Origin: Filobasidium wieringae
Lineage: Eukaryota > Basidiomycota > Tremellomycetes > Filobasidiales > Filobasidiaceae
Assembly: GCA_001600055.1 (NCBI GenBank)
Contig: BCIV01000010.1
Location: 62,001-126,000, forward strand
DNA: 64,000 nucleotides
Reading direction: 5' to 3'
Position numbers and translations under genes: made by a program. The notes beneath the pieces were generated by a model, which saw only the letters and a program-made list of their open reading frames with translations, was not told the origin of the DNA and ran no database searches. The stretch's first letter is position 1. The number at the start of each line of letters is the position of its first letter. Of the stretch, positions 1-12,161 are shown piece by piece.

Positions 1-826
1 AAGGCAGTGACATGGATAAGAGTAATACGCTCTGTATGATAGCTGTTTTTCGTGAACCGGGGTGTCATTGAAGGATGTCAGAGCAAAGCAAGCAAGAGGC
101 AAGAGGAGGCCTACCGATGAAACCTAAATGGAACAACTGGAATAACCAGACAGGTAACCTATCCCTCCAGATCTGCCATCTATAATCCTCATCCGAGCTG
201 CGCGATGTTCGATCATCAATCCGTTCAAATGAGCCGGACGTCCGCATACGACATGGCCCGATCATACGATGACGGGCTGGACGTACAAATTATAAAGCCC
301 CCTTCGGTAGGTATGAGAGGTGAGTCTTATTCCCCAAACGATCTGTCCCATTGAGCGAGTTCAATTCGATCAGATCCTCGATACCCGGACGCGTAAAGAG
401 AGAGGAACTGGACCCACCATCAAGCTATACATCAGGACGAGTCGGGGTAGGTTATGAATGAATGGTGCGCCGTTAACGTTGAACAGTGGGTAGAGGACGA
501 AATGGAGTGAGTAGGCCAGAGGGAGGAAGGTCCATTGACGGTCTGTAATAGAAAAGTCAGGTGTCAAGTTTCAATCGCGGTGGATAAGCTGGAAACGCTC
601 GGAACTCACCGATCTGACTGACGTTCCCCGTAACAAGCCCGAGCAGATAAGTCAACGTCATGCTCGTCCAAAAGAGAGGCATGAGGGTATGAACTGGATC
701 GCTCGCATTCCGATAATACTCGAACAGGGAGTAAGGGTTGGAAGCGTTGTGTATATGGTAAGATAGGTATTGGGGGAAAGAGGAGAGGGAGGTGGGGATG
801 ATGGCGAGTAGTTTGGAGCTGGACAT
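1..826 (-). CDS. DUF1295 / steroid 5-alpha-reductase-C-terminal-like membrane protein (3' end beyond left edge)
   Basis: Exons on the minus strand are 826-610, 542-418, 342-287, 197-115 and 42 to beyond base 1; every junction is in phase. The predicted protein is strongly hydrophobic with several membrane segments. Seen motifs: FLPLAYSLHFVLYPLFN, then WGIRLTSHTYRRGLYNF, then DEDYRWQIWRDRLP, then FIAIIQSVLLLSMSLP. This order (RxGLY, DYRW, FxxxQSxLL) is that of the DUF1295 family, related to the C-terminal half of steroid 5-alpha reductases and NAD(P)H-dependent lipid reductases of the ER. The substrate in fungi is not established. The ATG at 826 is preferred; an in-frame ATG at 940 would add 38 residues. 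The catalytic C-terminal end lies outside the window. Family assignment is inference from motifs, without a profile search. Confidence 0.75.
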
Positions 827-1041
827 GGCTTTCTTGCGAGCGAGGGGCAGGTCCAGGTCGAGGATGAGGATGATGTCGAGGAGGTCGTCGAGATGACGAT
901 CCGATCGATGGTGATGCCGTAAAAGCAGGGCAAAATGCATTTTGCACGGTATGCGATTCGAACCACCCGACCATAATTCCTCTTCCTCCTCCTTCTCGAC
1001 CTCGACATCGCTCTCTCTTCTCTTCCAATGGGCCCACTTCG
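827..1041. promoter_or_regulatory. Divergent intergenic region, DUF1295 gene / RTP1
   Basis: About 215 bp separate the two outward-facing start codons (101 bp if the upstream ATG at 940 is used). It must hold both promoters. It contains CT-rich runs near 970-1030 typical of fungal core promoters; no specific factor site is recognised. Confidence 0.4.
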
Positions 1042-4000
1042 ATGATGACCTCCCCTCCAGCCACGTTCCCTCGGGGGCATCACCTCCAGACCATAACCAG
1101 GGGACACGCCGCCCTTCGTATAGCCACAGCCCTGATCCCACCTTCGAATCCCATACCCACCACTCTCAGTGCAAGAACAAACATCCTAGTTGAATCCCTG
1201 ACCACCTCTTCCCAACTCCTCGACGAGGAAGAATCATTGAAGGAGCGTTTGAGATGGACCGAAGAACCGCAGTCGTACTCGCATTCGGGCGACAATGTGA
1301 AAGCACTGTTAAGAGAGCACGGGAAGAGGATCTTGGATCTCCTTGGGGTGGTTCATGATTGGCTTGACCTGCCTAACCAAGTCCCAGGTAGTTTCGGAGC
1401 GAAGGAATGTGAGTGTCTTTCTCTCCTGGTTCCTGCTCTCTCGCTGTTAAGGAAGTTGACTGTGATGAATGATCCAATACCAGTGCTTTTGGAGATGAAC
1501 GAACGATCGGTACTACAAAACCTCATATCGCTCGTCCCCACTCGTCTTGCCCTTCCCTTGATCCATCACAACCTCCCCTCCTCCTCATTGACCTCCTCAT
1601 CGCTAGAAACTCTAGAACCCCCCACCCTTCTTCTCCTCTCCTACGCCCACCCCCACTCCCAAACCCACCCCCGCCCGCACCTGTCCCCCCTAACTCAAAA
1701 CCTCCTAAACCCCTCAATAATCCCCTTCATCCTCCTCCCCTCCCTCCTCCTGGGCTGGTCCCAATCACACCCTCCAGCAAGATTCACATCCATCCGCAAG
1801 AAAACTCTAGAGATCCTGGAACAGTTCGATCCGGGAAGGTCGTTATCCGTTTTGAACGCCGTTTCGGGGTTGATCAATCCCCCATCCGCCTCATCCACCT
1901 CAACCTCGACCTCGACCTCAACCTCCGCAACCAGCCCGACCGCACACGGGCAGAGAGCAAGGATAACCGCAATCTCAGACGAAACCCCGACCTACCCTGG
2001 GTACGTGAAGAGGACCGTGAGGGTTTTGATGGGGCGTCAGTTGGTCCGGCGGACGGGGATTAGGGGTTTGTTGGGGAACGTTTTCGGGTGGGGGGTCGGT
2101 GCGGGTGCGGGTGCGGGGAGGGGAGCGGGGAAGGGGGGTGATGATGGTAAGTCCCCGTTTGGGGCTTGGGTGTTGAGCGCTGCGTACTGAGGACTGATTG
2201 TTGAGTACTGATCGGTTGGTGGTCACGTTTTAGTACTGGATTTGAGACGGTTGGAATACGTCACCAAGTTGATCGGGGTCCCGGTGGTGGGCATGGATCC
2301 AGGGGTAAGTCGCTTTCACCTTCACTATCTTATCCAAATTCAAGAGTTCTGACATCCATGTGCTCACGCCCACGCCCACGCTCATGACCTCTAGGACTAC
2401 TACCGCAACGTGTTCAACCAACTACACGTTCTCCTCGTCCCCCCCTCCGAGTCGGACGCTCAAAACACGCCCATGCATCATGTTCGCGCTGCAGGGTTCA
2501 TCATGGCTTCCCTATCCACAACGAGCCCTGAATTCAGGCGGCTTTTGGAGGAAGTGGTTCATGATCCTTTATTCCCCAATCTGAATTCTCCATCGACTAG
2601 GACGCGGACCCAAACTGGGACTCGGACTCGGACTCACACTCGGGGGGGAAGAAGAGCAATAACATCAGCTAAAGAGATAACCCACCTCCTCTCCCTTCTC
2701 CTCCCGTTACTAACCCTCAACCCACCCTCCCCCTCGTTCATCCACCTCATCCTAGGCCCGATCATCCGTCCGCTCTTCCTCCTATGGACCGAACTCCAGA
2801 CCGACCCCACCGCAGATCCTTTGACGAGGGAACAGGTGAGGGAGGCTTTGGGCGCTTGGACGAGGTTGGGAAGCGATGAGATGGTCCTCAAGGGGTTATG
2901 GGGGGTTGTTATGGGCGGAAGAAGCTGGGGTAGAGAATCGGGTGAGGCGGGGACGGGGGAGGGGTTGTTTTGGGCCAAAGAGGAGGGGGAGGAAGTAGGG
3001 ATGGCCGTTTTTTATGGAGAACCGGGGCAATTGGAAGAGCGGCTGGAGTTAGGGTTGGAGACGACCGTTCGAAGTGGAGTCTTCGAGCTGGCCATTCGTC
3101 CTCCTGACGCTGATGAGAAAACGGAAGAACCCCTCGTCCGGCCTGAAGAGGACGACACGCTCCCACCTGATTTATTAACGTCATCGGGGATCAAGCTTTA
3201 CCCCGACCCAGAGGCGTTCGTGGAGATCTTGGAGAGGTCCGAGAGGAAGGTGGTGATCGGCAAGATCTTTGTGAGGTGTTTACAAGTGTACCAGGAGTCT
3301 AGCTTGGGGCAGGAAGAGAATCCCATGTGAGTGCAGGAAGTTCTTGTTCCACTACGACGACGGATGGGAGGATTGATATTCGCGGATCGGTACAGGACTT
3401 CTTTACTGTACCTCCAGATCATCATGAGACTCAGTGAAAAGGTTGCCTCCCATCTAGGCAAGGAGACGCAGGATGTATTGCTCTTCATTGAACACGCCCT
3501 TCGGTCTTCCAAATACGAGCATGTGCACGAAGAAGACGAGGCTGATAGCGATGATGAGGATATAGAAGATGTCGAGGCGGTTACTGGGGATGACGTCGGA
3601 TTGACAGAGGCCGATGTACCTAATCTCGGTCTGACTGAGACGGCTTTGACTTTGTTGTTGGCCACGCTTCAAGGTGAGATAAATATTCCAATGATTGACC
3701 TCCAACGTACTGACGATGGGCTCGTTATCAGGTGACCCGAACCTCACTCCTACTGCTCAACCGATCTTGAAGGTGATAGAGAAACATACCGAGCGATTGA
3801 CAAGGCATCGTCTCCCTTCCATCCGACAAGTCGCTCGCGAGGCTTCTCTTCTGATGACGGTCCGTCAAGCGCTCCCGTCATCGAGTACGACAACGAGCAC
3901 ACAGACCTCGGTCGGACAACGGTATCAAGAGGCTCTCAAGCTGTTACAAGATCCCATTCTCGCCGTCAGGGGACACGGTCTGATCCTCCTTCAACAGATC

Positions 4001-4934
4001 GTATTGGAACCGGAATTCGACCGCGCCTATACCCCAGCGATCATGGACATCTTCTTATCCGCGCTAAAGGATGATGACTCGTTCCTATACCTGAACGCGG
4101 TGAGAGGTCTCTCCTCCTTGGTCGATGCGTTGGGGAAAGACGTGCTCAAGGGGATAGTGGCTGAATATGCCGATGGATTGCAAAGTGGAGTGGAAATTGA
4201 GGGGGCGGAGATGGACAGGAGGTTGAGATTAGGGGAGGCATTACAGCAAGCTGTGAGACGTTGTGGGACCGCTTTATCAGGCTATGGTAAGGCATCGATT
4301 TATCCGAACTGATAGCAAACCGGGACTGACTTATTTACGCACAGTTGATGCGGTTGTACCGAGACTGAATCAAGTCTTCCCTAACACGAACCTTCCCACT
4401 GTATTACGGAGCTCGTCCTTGTCCATCCTCGCTACCTGCGCAGAAACGGATTGGAAAGCTTTGTTGCCTTGGAGTAACGACCTTGTTGGAGCATGCTTGG
4501 ACCTATTACGGCTAGAATCCAGCCCTGCGTCACAACGAACACGAAAAACGAAACAACCTAACGACCATGATGAACATAACGACGAAGACAACACACAGGA
4601 GCAAAAAATAGAAAGGGAGCCAACGATATCTAATGACAACAAACACCCGGTCCTCCGCCGAGCCGCTCTTTTCTTTTTGGGGCTGCTTTTCGACGCCGTC
4701 GCTAAAGCCAATGAGGACCAAATCGAACGACAAGTCCTACAGCCCAACGAGATCCGCATGAGCGTTCAGAGGCAACCAAGCACGACGCGACCAACTCGCA
4801 ACATTGATCCGCACTACTTGCAAGCGGCGCAGACCGTGCTCGGGTATATCAAGCATACCGATACAGATACCTTAGCCGCTCATCAAGCGGGAGAAGTCTT
4901 GCAAATCTTGCAACGGATCAGGCAAGCTATGTAA
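1042..4934 (+). CDS. RTP1: RTP1 / TANGO6-like HEAT-repeat protein
   Basis: Proposed exons 1042-2146, 2234-2304, 2395-3326, 3396-3673, 3732-4286 and 4345-4934 give 1176 aa, all junctions in phase. The protein is an alpha-helical HEAT-type solenoid. The region LYLNAVRGLSSLVDALG followed by RLRLGEALQQAVRRCG matches the RTP1_C1 domain, and RRAALFFLGLLFDAVA near the C terminus matches RTP1_C2. Yeast Rtp1 helps assemble and import RNA polymerase II; the human homologue TANGO6 has been linked to secretion. An acidic stretch (EEDEADSDDEDIED) sits between exon blocks. The third intron (3327-3395, 69 nt) is a multiple of three and its retention gives an immediate TGA; the flanking reading frame is otherwise continuous, so the intron call rests on GTGAGT...TACAG and family spacing. 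The N terminus (ATG 1042 or 1045) is poorly conserved and uncertain. Confidence 0.85.
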
Positions 4935-5912
4935 TCATTCGGACACCGGCATAGCACCGTGATATATCACGAACCGCTGTATCGGCACCGATCGCACGAT
5001 GACTTCCTCTTCCCATATCATCCGCATGATGAACTTCGTTTTACCCTCCATACAAGTGCCACCTTACTCGAGACTTCCGACTTGCCTCTCGAGCAATGCC
5101 CGTATCATTTTTCTTGCCTCGATTTCCAGTCGTCTCGTATAATCAAATCGTAATAATTCCCACGGTTAAAGGAATCCGGCAAGATCCTGGATTGAGTTAG
5201 AGAGGATCTTGTACTCCGGGAGAAGGCAGGACCTGACCGGAACATCCTGTTGATGAGGATGAGCACACCATCTAGATGCACTTGACGGTGAAGCAGGATT
5301 CGGAGACATCTGACGTTGACGTCTGTTGTTAGCTTGAGGTAGCTCTGAGGTCATTTCCGGGTGGGCTGGCGTAGCGATGAAAGGGGAAAATCGGTCACCG
5401 TCAGGGTTGTCAGAGGATTGATTGGGGAATACTCCTCCTGCAGGGATGGCCTACCTTGCGCTTTCAGACAGAGCTTCGTTCGATTTCTCCAGACACAATA
5501 TGGTGCGGTCCCGCCAAGTGAAAGATCAAATACCAAAAGCTTGAGGGCAAAACCTTTTGATCCCTGAGAAGCATTGGTCTTGTTTTCTTGTAGAGACAAG
5601 CGAGATTCTTGATGGGGTTGTAGTCCTTTGGCTTCTTGTGTGTCATTAACGGCTGCATCACATGTCTTGGCAAATTTGATCGACAGGATTGGCAGGGCGG
5701 GAATTGACAGGAGCAGTTCCAAGGGGAGTTTATCAAAGCACGTAATCCTTGTCGTACTGTGATCAGCCTTTTCCACCTTATGGCTGTATGTTGAGCTTCT
5801 TGAGGTTTTTATACAACCCATAATCTAGTGTCTCGATTCGTAAACTTGCGCACAAGGTATATATGCTAATCTGCTACTACAATCTTGATGTCATTCGCAT
5901 ATGCTAGTTATT
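4935..5912. other. Intergenic region between convergent RTP1 and RGP1, with one doubtful ORF
   Basis: Nearly 1 kb without a supported gene. A minus-strand open frame at 5821-5351 (156 codons) has no recognisable domain, no convincing splice signals and ordinary composition. It may be a 3'-UTR or antisense frame. No repeat or RNA gene is visible. Confidence 0.4.
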
Positions 5913-8570
5913 CTATTCGTCCTTGAGGTGGAACACGTGTCCCGTACATATCTCCGTGCGTGCTCTGGGAAACACGATGACGGGTATGATGCACTTCACG
6001 ACCTCTGTCCTGTCATGAGTTGGTATATTGTGGATTGGCGTGGAAGGTGGCGAAGGTAATTGCTCTCCGCTGTTTTTGTGAGTTCCGGTAGGACGTTTCG
6101 TATGTCGACTCCATCTCCGTCGAATCAAGAAGTTCACTTGGACCAGCCATTTCAATCCGCCGGGTTTTCCCTCGGAACCGGCTTTCGCGGTCATCGTTGG
6201 GGTGACTTCGTTTGGTATATCCAGGGTGAAATTGAGTCGTCTCAGACTAGACGTGAATCCCGTGCTATTGTGAGAAATCGTCCGCCGCAATACCGGTACA
6301 TCTGGCTCCTCGTGTGCGGCTGAAGGGGGTAGCAAGGACTCGGGGATAGCTTCGTCGGTCACAAGTACAGCAGAGACCTAAAGATATGAGACGATCGAAA
6401 TCAGCCCATCAACATAAACGACAAGCCAGAACTCTTCAGACTCACCTTCATCACCTGTAATCTCCAAGAATCCTCGTTGATGGAGACCACTCCCACGATA
6501 TTTTCCCCTGCTCGATACACAGTTCTGGCCATATTGATCTCAGCTACAGGTTCTCCATGCTTGTGAATCTCGAAATGAGCTGGTTTGGCCGACCGTATCT
6601 GCTGAGAAACCAGCTCATCGTTTCCTAATTGCGTGTCAGAATCGGCAAGCGCAAGTTCCGGTTGGGGTTCCGCTACAGGCGTATCTTCGACCACCTCCGC
6701 TGTCTCGTTCTTAATAGGCGGGCCATTTGCAGCCTCTGTCAATCGTTTCGAGAATGCCATCAAATTTGCCATATCTTGCGATCGATTCCGTCTTGTTTTA
6801 GGAGATTCTTCTCTGCCAGCCTTTCGCTCAGTCACCGTTCCTTGATCTGTACGATGGATGACGGGTTCTAGGATATCGAATGCACCCGGGAACCCAGTCA
6901 CTACGAGTTGAAGTCGGCGGTCAATGCTCGAGCGACTAGACATAGTCTGAAAGGTACGTACTGTCAATTGCTGGCACCACCTTGACAGGAAAGACGACCT
7001 CTTGTTGTTTCTGTCTCCCATGCAATCCGGTTCCTGGCAAATTGAGATTGAGCGAGAGAGATATCTCGTAGTGGAAACGCATCGCTTTTCCCTTGAAACT
7101 AGGGGCAAGGTTCTTGGGCAATTGTAACGTATAAACATCTATCAGGGGGACAATCAATACTGGTCGAAAATCATCCAAGCATCGAGATCTACTCACAAGT
7201 CTTCTCCTCCCCAAGACCAACACCGACATCAACCCCAACCAAACTCTGCACGCTCTCCAGCACGGGCAACTCTCTCCTTCCCCAAACCTTTCTCCGCTCC
7301 TGCTCCAAACTCCCTCCCTTTCCAGACCCTATCAGTCCCTTAGCCAACCCCCACAGGCTCCCCGTAAGTGTAGGCTGTTGAATCTGAATACTCTCGTTCA
7401 CGCGTTGAGAAGGTAAAGTCCCAGTCCCAAAGGATAGGTCCCAACGAGATCCACTGGTCCCGTTCGCTTCCTGTATAGTCTGAGGGTCCGAGGAGGAATT
7501 GAAGAACGGGAGCGAACCTGATCCGATGGGTTGATGCAGCATCAGAGAACGGAGTGGTAATAACGGATCTGGCGGGATGAACGTCGTCGAGGGTGTAAAT
7601 CGACCGACAAGCCTGGTAGAAGCCCATAGGATTTTAAGGGATCCATCGTCCAGGGGAATTTTCGTGTGACGGTTATTGACGGGTGGTGGACGGCTAAGGG
7701 AGAAACTGGATCGGGACCTGGAATTGAAGTCGAAGGAAGATCGACTGAATCCAAAGGTTCCACCTGTTCGAACCTCGCTACCGGCAGACTCCCTTCTAAC
7801 CCCATTCGTATTGCTGCCATTCAGTCTTTCCTGTGGAATAGACTCCTCCGCTCCGCCCAATCTGGGACTGGCTACTTCCTTGATAGACTCGAGCCCGTAT
7901 TCTCCATCGATCCGAGTGTTGAGTTGAGCAGAACCAAAGTCTAGCTCGGAGAAAGGAGAAGTAGGAGGTTCAGATAGGATAGAGCCTGTTGGGGATAGAG
8001 GTGCAGGGAGGATGGAGAGGGATGATTGTCGAGCATGAGGGTGTGATTGAGGGATACCGTTAGGCAAGGAGACTACAAAGTTCGGATAATGAGTGCAATG
8101 ACCGGGGTATGTTCGCTCGGACGAAGGGACGTACAGGATGAGGGAAGAGAAGGGTGGTTCAAGGAGTTCAGATCGACGCTTTGGCTTCGACCTGATGATC
8201 CCGTTTTTTTGGTTGACGGCGCTCCGTTCGTCTGGGATATGGGCACCGGCGATTCGATGCCATCCTGAACAGATTCGGATGGTTTACCAATGAGGTTTAA
8301 CCTTCTAAGGGGTCGCTCTAGGTCTGGATCATTACCCGTTTGAGTTCCTGCTTGACGGCGATTATCGAGACTGGGTCTACCTGTGCGAGTGCTTGTTCCG
8401 CTCAAATCGATTGATCGCCTTGCACCATTGTTCGAGTCGCTCTTGATGATCCTTGTATTCTTAAGTACGATGGTAGCTTCAAAGGTCTCTCCGGCATAAA
8501 AGAACGGTCGCGAAGGTGTGATGGTCACCTGTAACAGCGGGTCTGAAGAGGAAGAGGTCGGTCGTGGCAT
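5913..8570 (-). CDS. RGP1: Rgp1, subunit of the Ric1-Rgp1 GEF for Ypt6/Rab6
   Basis: Exons (minus) 8570-8135, 8072-7197, 7138-6962, 6900-6446 and 6377-5913 give 802 aa in phase. Rgp1 forms with Ric1 the Golgi guanine-nucleotide exchange factor of the Rab6 orthologue Ypt6, acting in endosome-to-Golgi traffic. Family evidence: an arrestin-like N terminus (VTITPSRPFFYAGETFEATI), a central KILWASTRLVGRF followed by PDPLLPLRSLMLHQPIGSGS, then YTLQLPKNLAPSFKGKAMRF and FDILEPVIHRTDQG. These are the conserved Rgp1 blocks. Between them are long Ser/Asn-rich linkers, making it longer than yeast Rgp1. Intron 3 (6961-6901) is needed to pass an in-frame TAG; the 61-nt choice GTACGT...CTCGTAG restores phase. 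The start at 8570 gives the expected beginning of the arrestin fold. Confidence 0.88.
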
Positions 8571-8833
8571 CTCACGGGAAGGCAGAGGAGATTCATTGCA
8601 TCGTAGGGAGCTGTTCTTGCTTCCCCTGTTATGGCTCGCTGGCTTGTAGTTGTGGAAGCTGTGAGTATCAGATGAGTTTGTGGTTGCATGTGATGATGAA
8701 TGTTGGTTGTTGAGCGCGTTATCAACCTGCTGGCGTCACTGAATATGCTCAACTTCATTGACCTCACCCGAGATTTATCTGGAGCTATATCACCACATAA
8801 CATAGTCAACCATATCTCCAATCCGTCTCCAAG

Positions 8834-11800
8834 ATGTTCAGACAAGCTGCCAGAAAGGTGACTCGAACTACGCCGTCTGCTGGACGATCTCGTGGCCTAT
8901 CCAAGCTGGCGGCTGCCAAGCAGCAATGGGTATGTCCTGCTAACAGCTCAACCCAGCTCGACTTTCAGAACCAGGTGATAACTTCGCTTCATGTCATAGG
9001 GTTCCAGATTAGTAATCGACCAGGAAATCGAACATGCCCTTGAGACCGGTACCAAGGAGGTCATCGCTCTCGAAACCGCTATCGTGACTCATGGTTCGTT
9101 GTAACCACCGTCTCCCGACATCAGCAGCTTTCACTGACCAACAACTTCTTTTTTTTAGGAATGCCATATCCTCACAACCTCAACACAGCCCTCTCCCTGG
9201 AATCGATCATAAAATCGGAATCCAACAATGCAGTCCTTCCCGCAACCATCGCTCTCCTATCAGGTCGAATCCACATCGGCCTAACCCGAGCAGAACTATC
9301 ATCCATGTCCGAGCCCTCTGATTCCTCTTCTACTAAACCTCAGAGCATAAAAGTCTCTAGACGAGATTTGACTCAGGCTCTGGCAAGGGGTTTGGATGGA
9401 GGGACGACTGTTGCGGGGACGATGATCTTGGCTGATCAGGTTGGGATCGAACTGTTCGTCACTGGCGGAATTGGCGGTGTTCATCGAGGAGCGACGCAGA
9501 GTGAGTTTCAAGCACCTTCTCTTCTCCTGCTCAGGAGGATTTCTATTCCGTACTGCGATCCTGCCGGTTTGAACTGACCTTCGACCTCCCACGATATAGG
9601 CATGGACATCTCCGCAGACCTGCAGGAACTGTCAAAAACCCCTATGGGAGTCGTCTGTGCCGGAGCTAAATCCATCCTCGACCTTGGTCTTACTCTCGAA
9701 GTCCTGGTTCGTCTCGTTATCCTGGTTTTCGCATCAATTGACAGCTGGAGCTGACTTGATGATCGGCATGTGGTAGGAAACGTTGGGAGTCAATGTGACT
9801 ACTATTGGGGAATCGAACGATTTCCCTGCTTTCTATACTAGAGCTTCCGGATTCAAGGTCAGTGCATAAACACCTTTCCGATTCCAGAAGTGTCCAGCTG
9901 ATCCGACTTTGCGGGATCGAATAGAGCCCCTATTTTGTACGTACGCCTGAAGAGGCTGCAAGCCTACTCTGTGAGTGTGACGTCTACGAAACACCGTACC
10001 AGGTCACTGACTCCGAGGGCATGTAGATACATCTTTACATCAACTCCCACCCTCCCTGCGGGCCTCTCAACTATTCGCGACCCCCATTCCGTCGGCGTTC
10101 GAGCCGCAAGGAGCTCAGATCCAAGCTGCAGTAGAACAAGCAGTCAGGGAAAGTGTGGAGCAGGGGATCGATAAGAGGGGGAAAGAGGTGACTCCTTGGT
10201 TGTTGAAACGAGTAGGGGAGTTGACCGAGGGGAAAGCGTTGCAGAGTAGTGAGTCTCGGTTTCGATTTCTGGACAAGAGTGGAGCTTAACTGTTCGAGGG
10301 GGTTGGTAGATATTGCTCTTATTGAGAACAACGCCAAGGTTGGGACGAAGATTGCTCTGGAATTGTTACGATTGAAACAGGACGGAAAGGGGAGAGTCGG
10401 GACCAATGTTAGCCAATTTTGAATCCGTCCCACCTCGATGACATATAGATGATTTCATGCCTCGTCAAACTCAGAAAACCCATCCAGTTCCGGCATTCAC
10501 CGTCCCTCAATCCCACTCCTCCACTCGATACGTCACTCCAGCAACCACGTCCGACTCTCTCCCTCAGCCTAAAGTCGTGGTCTTTGGCTCGGCAGCGATC
10601 GATATAACCGCCAAAGCATCCCCCTCCTCCTCCTCCATCCTGCATACCACCGCCCCCGGCCAGATCAGTTACACTGCAGGAGGCGTAGGACGTAATATCG
10701 CCGAATGTAGCACGAAACTGTTACCCCCCGGATCGGTCGTCATGGTCTCTGCCATCGGATCATCCAGCCTGACAGGCGAGGCTGGAACGAGCGAAGCGGA
10801 TGCGTTCGGAGCGATGTTGATCAAGGAGATGAGCGGGGTGGGGATGAGAACGGACGGATTGGTCTTGAGGGAGGGAATGGGGACGGGGGTTTGTAATTTG
10901 ATATTAGGAAACGAGGGGGGTTTGATAGCGGGTGTAGCGGCTATGGATGTGGTCGAGACGGTCACGGAAAAGGATGTGAGTCGCCGTACCTCGTTCATTG
11001 CACTGAGAGAAGGGTAGTTCGCTGATCAGGCGGTTGATTAGGTTGTGGACGCTTTGGAGAGGTATCGACCGGAGATGGTTGTGTTCGATGCCAACCTCAA
11101 ATCGGAAGTCTTGTCTGCTCTCTTACGAGAATGTCAACGTCTCAAGATCTCCAGTAAGTTGGACTCGTTCTTGTCGGAGTTTCCGGATTGTTGACAACCG
11201 AATGGTTCATGTAGCCATGTTCGATCCGACCTCCATGCCAAAGTTAGACAGGATCATGTCATCCTTCAAAGAGAACCCTCCCAATCCCGCTCCTGCTCCC
11301 CGCCTCTTAACTCACATCTCACCTAACAACTTCGAAGTCAAGGAATTATACGCTTGTATTGAGAAACTCGGGTTGACCGAGACGGACAGCTGGTTCTCGT
11401 TCATCAACTCTTTACGCTTGGGGGCTAATTGGAGGAACGGGATCGAGAGGCTTGCAGGGGGGAACAGGGGGGAGTTGGAATGGTTGGTACATCAAGGAGT
11501 CGCGCAGATGATGGTTAGCCTGTTACCATGGGTGGACAACGTCTGGTTGAAAGTCGGAGAACAGGGTTTGATTCATCTCGGGGTCGTGGATGCGAGCGAT
11601 TCGTCCAAATTACCAGAAGGGGCCAGGATGATAGAGCACGAACTCCCTGAAGGAGAATTCGCAGGGAGAGGCATGGAGCGACCCGTGCTTAGACTAAGTC
11701 ATTATCCTCCCCCTCAAAAGCTGGAGAATATGATATCCAGTACCGGAGCAGGCGACTCTTTAGTTGGAGGATTAGTAGCCGGCCTGATCAGTCGCGCGCC

Positions 11801-11891
11801 GGGTCATCAAATCGCTCAGATCGGGTTGAGAGCCGCAAGAGCGTCCCTCATGAGTGAAAGGGCTGTCGGGGATGTGAAGAGGTTAGAATGA
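8834..11891 (+). CDS. Bifunctional pseudouridine-5'-phosphate glycosidase / PfkB-family pseudouridine kinase
   Basis: Eleven exons: 8834-8929, 9000-9093, 9159-9500, 9600-9706, 9777-9857, 9925-9970, 10027-10248, 10310-10407, 10475-10975, 11042-11153, 11215-11891; 791 aa, in phase. Residues about 30-360 are the PsuG fold: [59 protein letters not shown], and [12 protein letters not shown] at its end. Residues about 385-790 are a PfkB ribokinase-type kinase: [28 protein letters not shown], and the anion-hole signature [13 protein letters not shown]. Together the two halves phosphorylate pseudouridine and split the product into uracil and ribose 5-phosphate; the same fusion is known in fission yeast. 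The N terminus is Arg/Ser/Lys-rich, possibly a mitochondrial presequence. The intron joining the halves (10408-10474) has a weak GTTAGC donor. If retained, the glycosidase ends four codons later and an in-frame ATG at 10457 opens the kinase. Confidence 0.88.
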
Positions 11892-12161
11892 GGTTACCTG
11901 TTTGCACATAGAGCAGTTGTAGCAGTTGTACGATAGTGAAACCCCGCTCGAGCATAACCGAAAGATGAAACACGGCATGGGCTCGGTCATCGACCCCGAG
12001 ATTGCCGGCGGCGGTTGTTGATAACCGGTATGACTCATGAAAGCGCGGCTAGCGCGGGCATTTGTGGGCGATTGTTATTTGGGTTATTTAGACCTCAATC
12101 AACGTTTTCGTCACAATTCAACTTGAAACTTGGACAATCACCAGAGCTTGAACCTGGAACA

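Noticed and set aside
5351..5821. 156-codon minus-strand ORF between RTP1 and RGP1
   Set aside because: No domain, no splice support, and it lies where both 3'-UTRs are expected.
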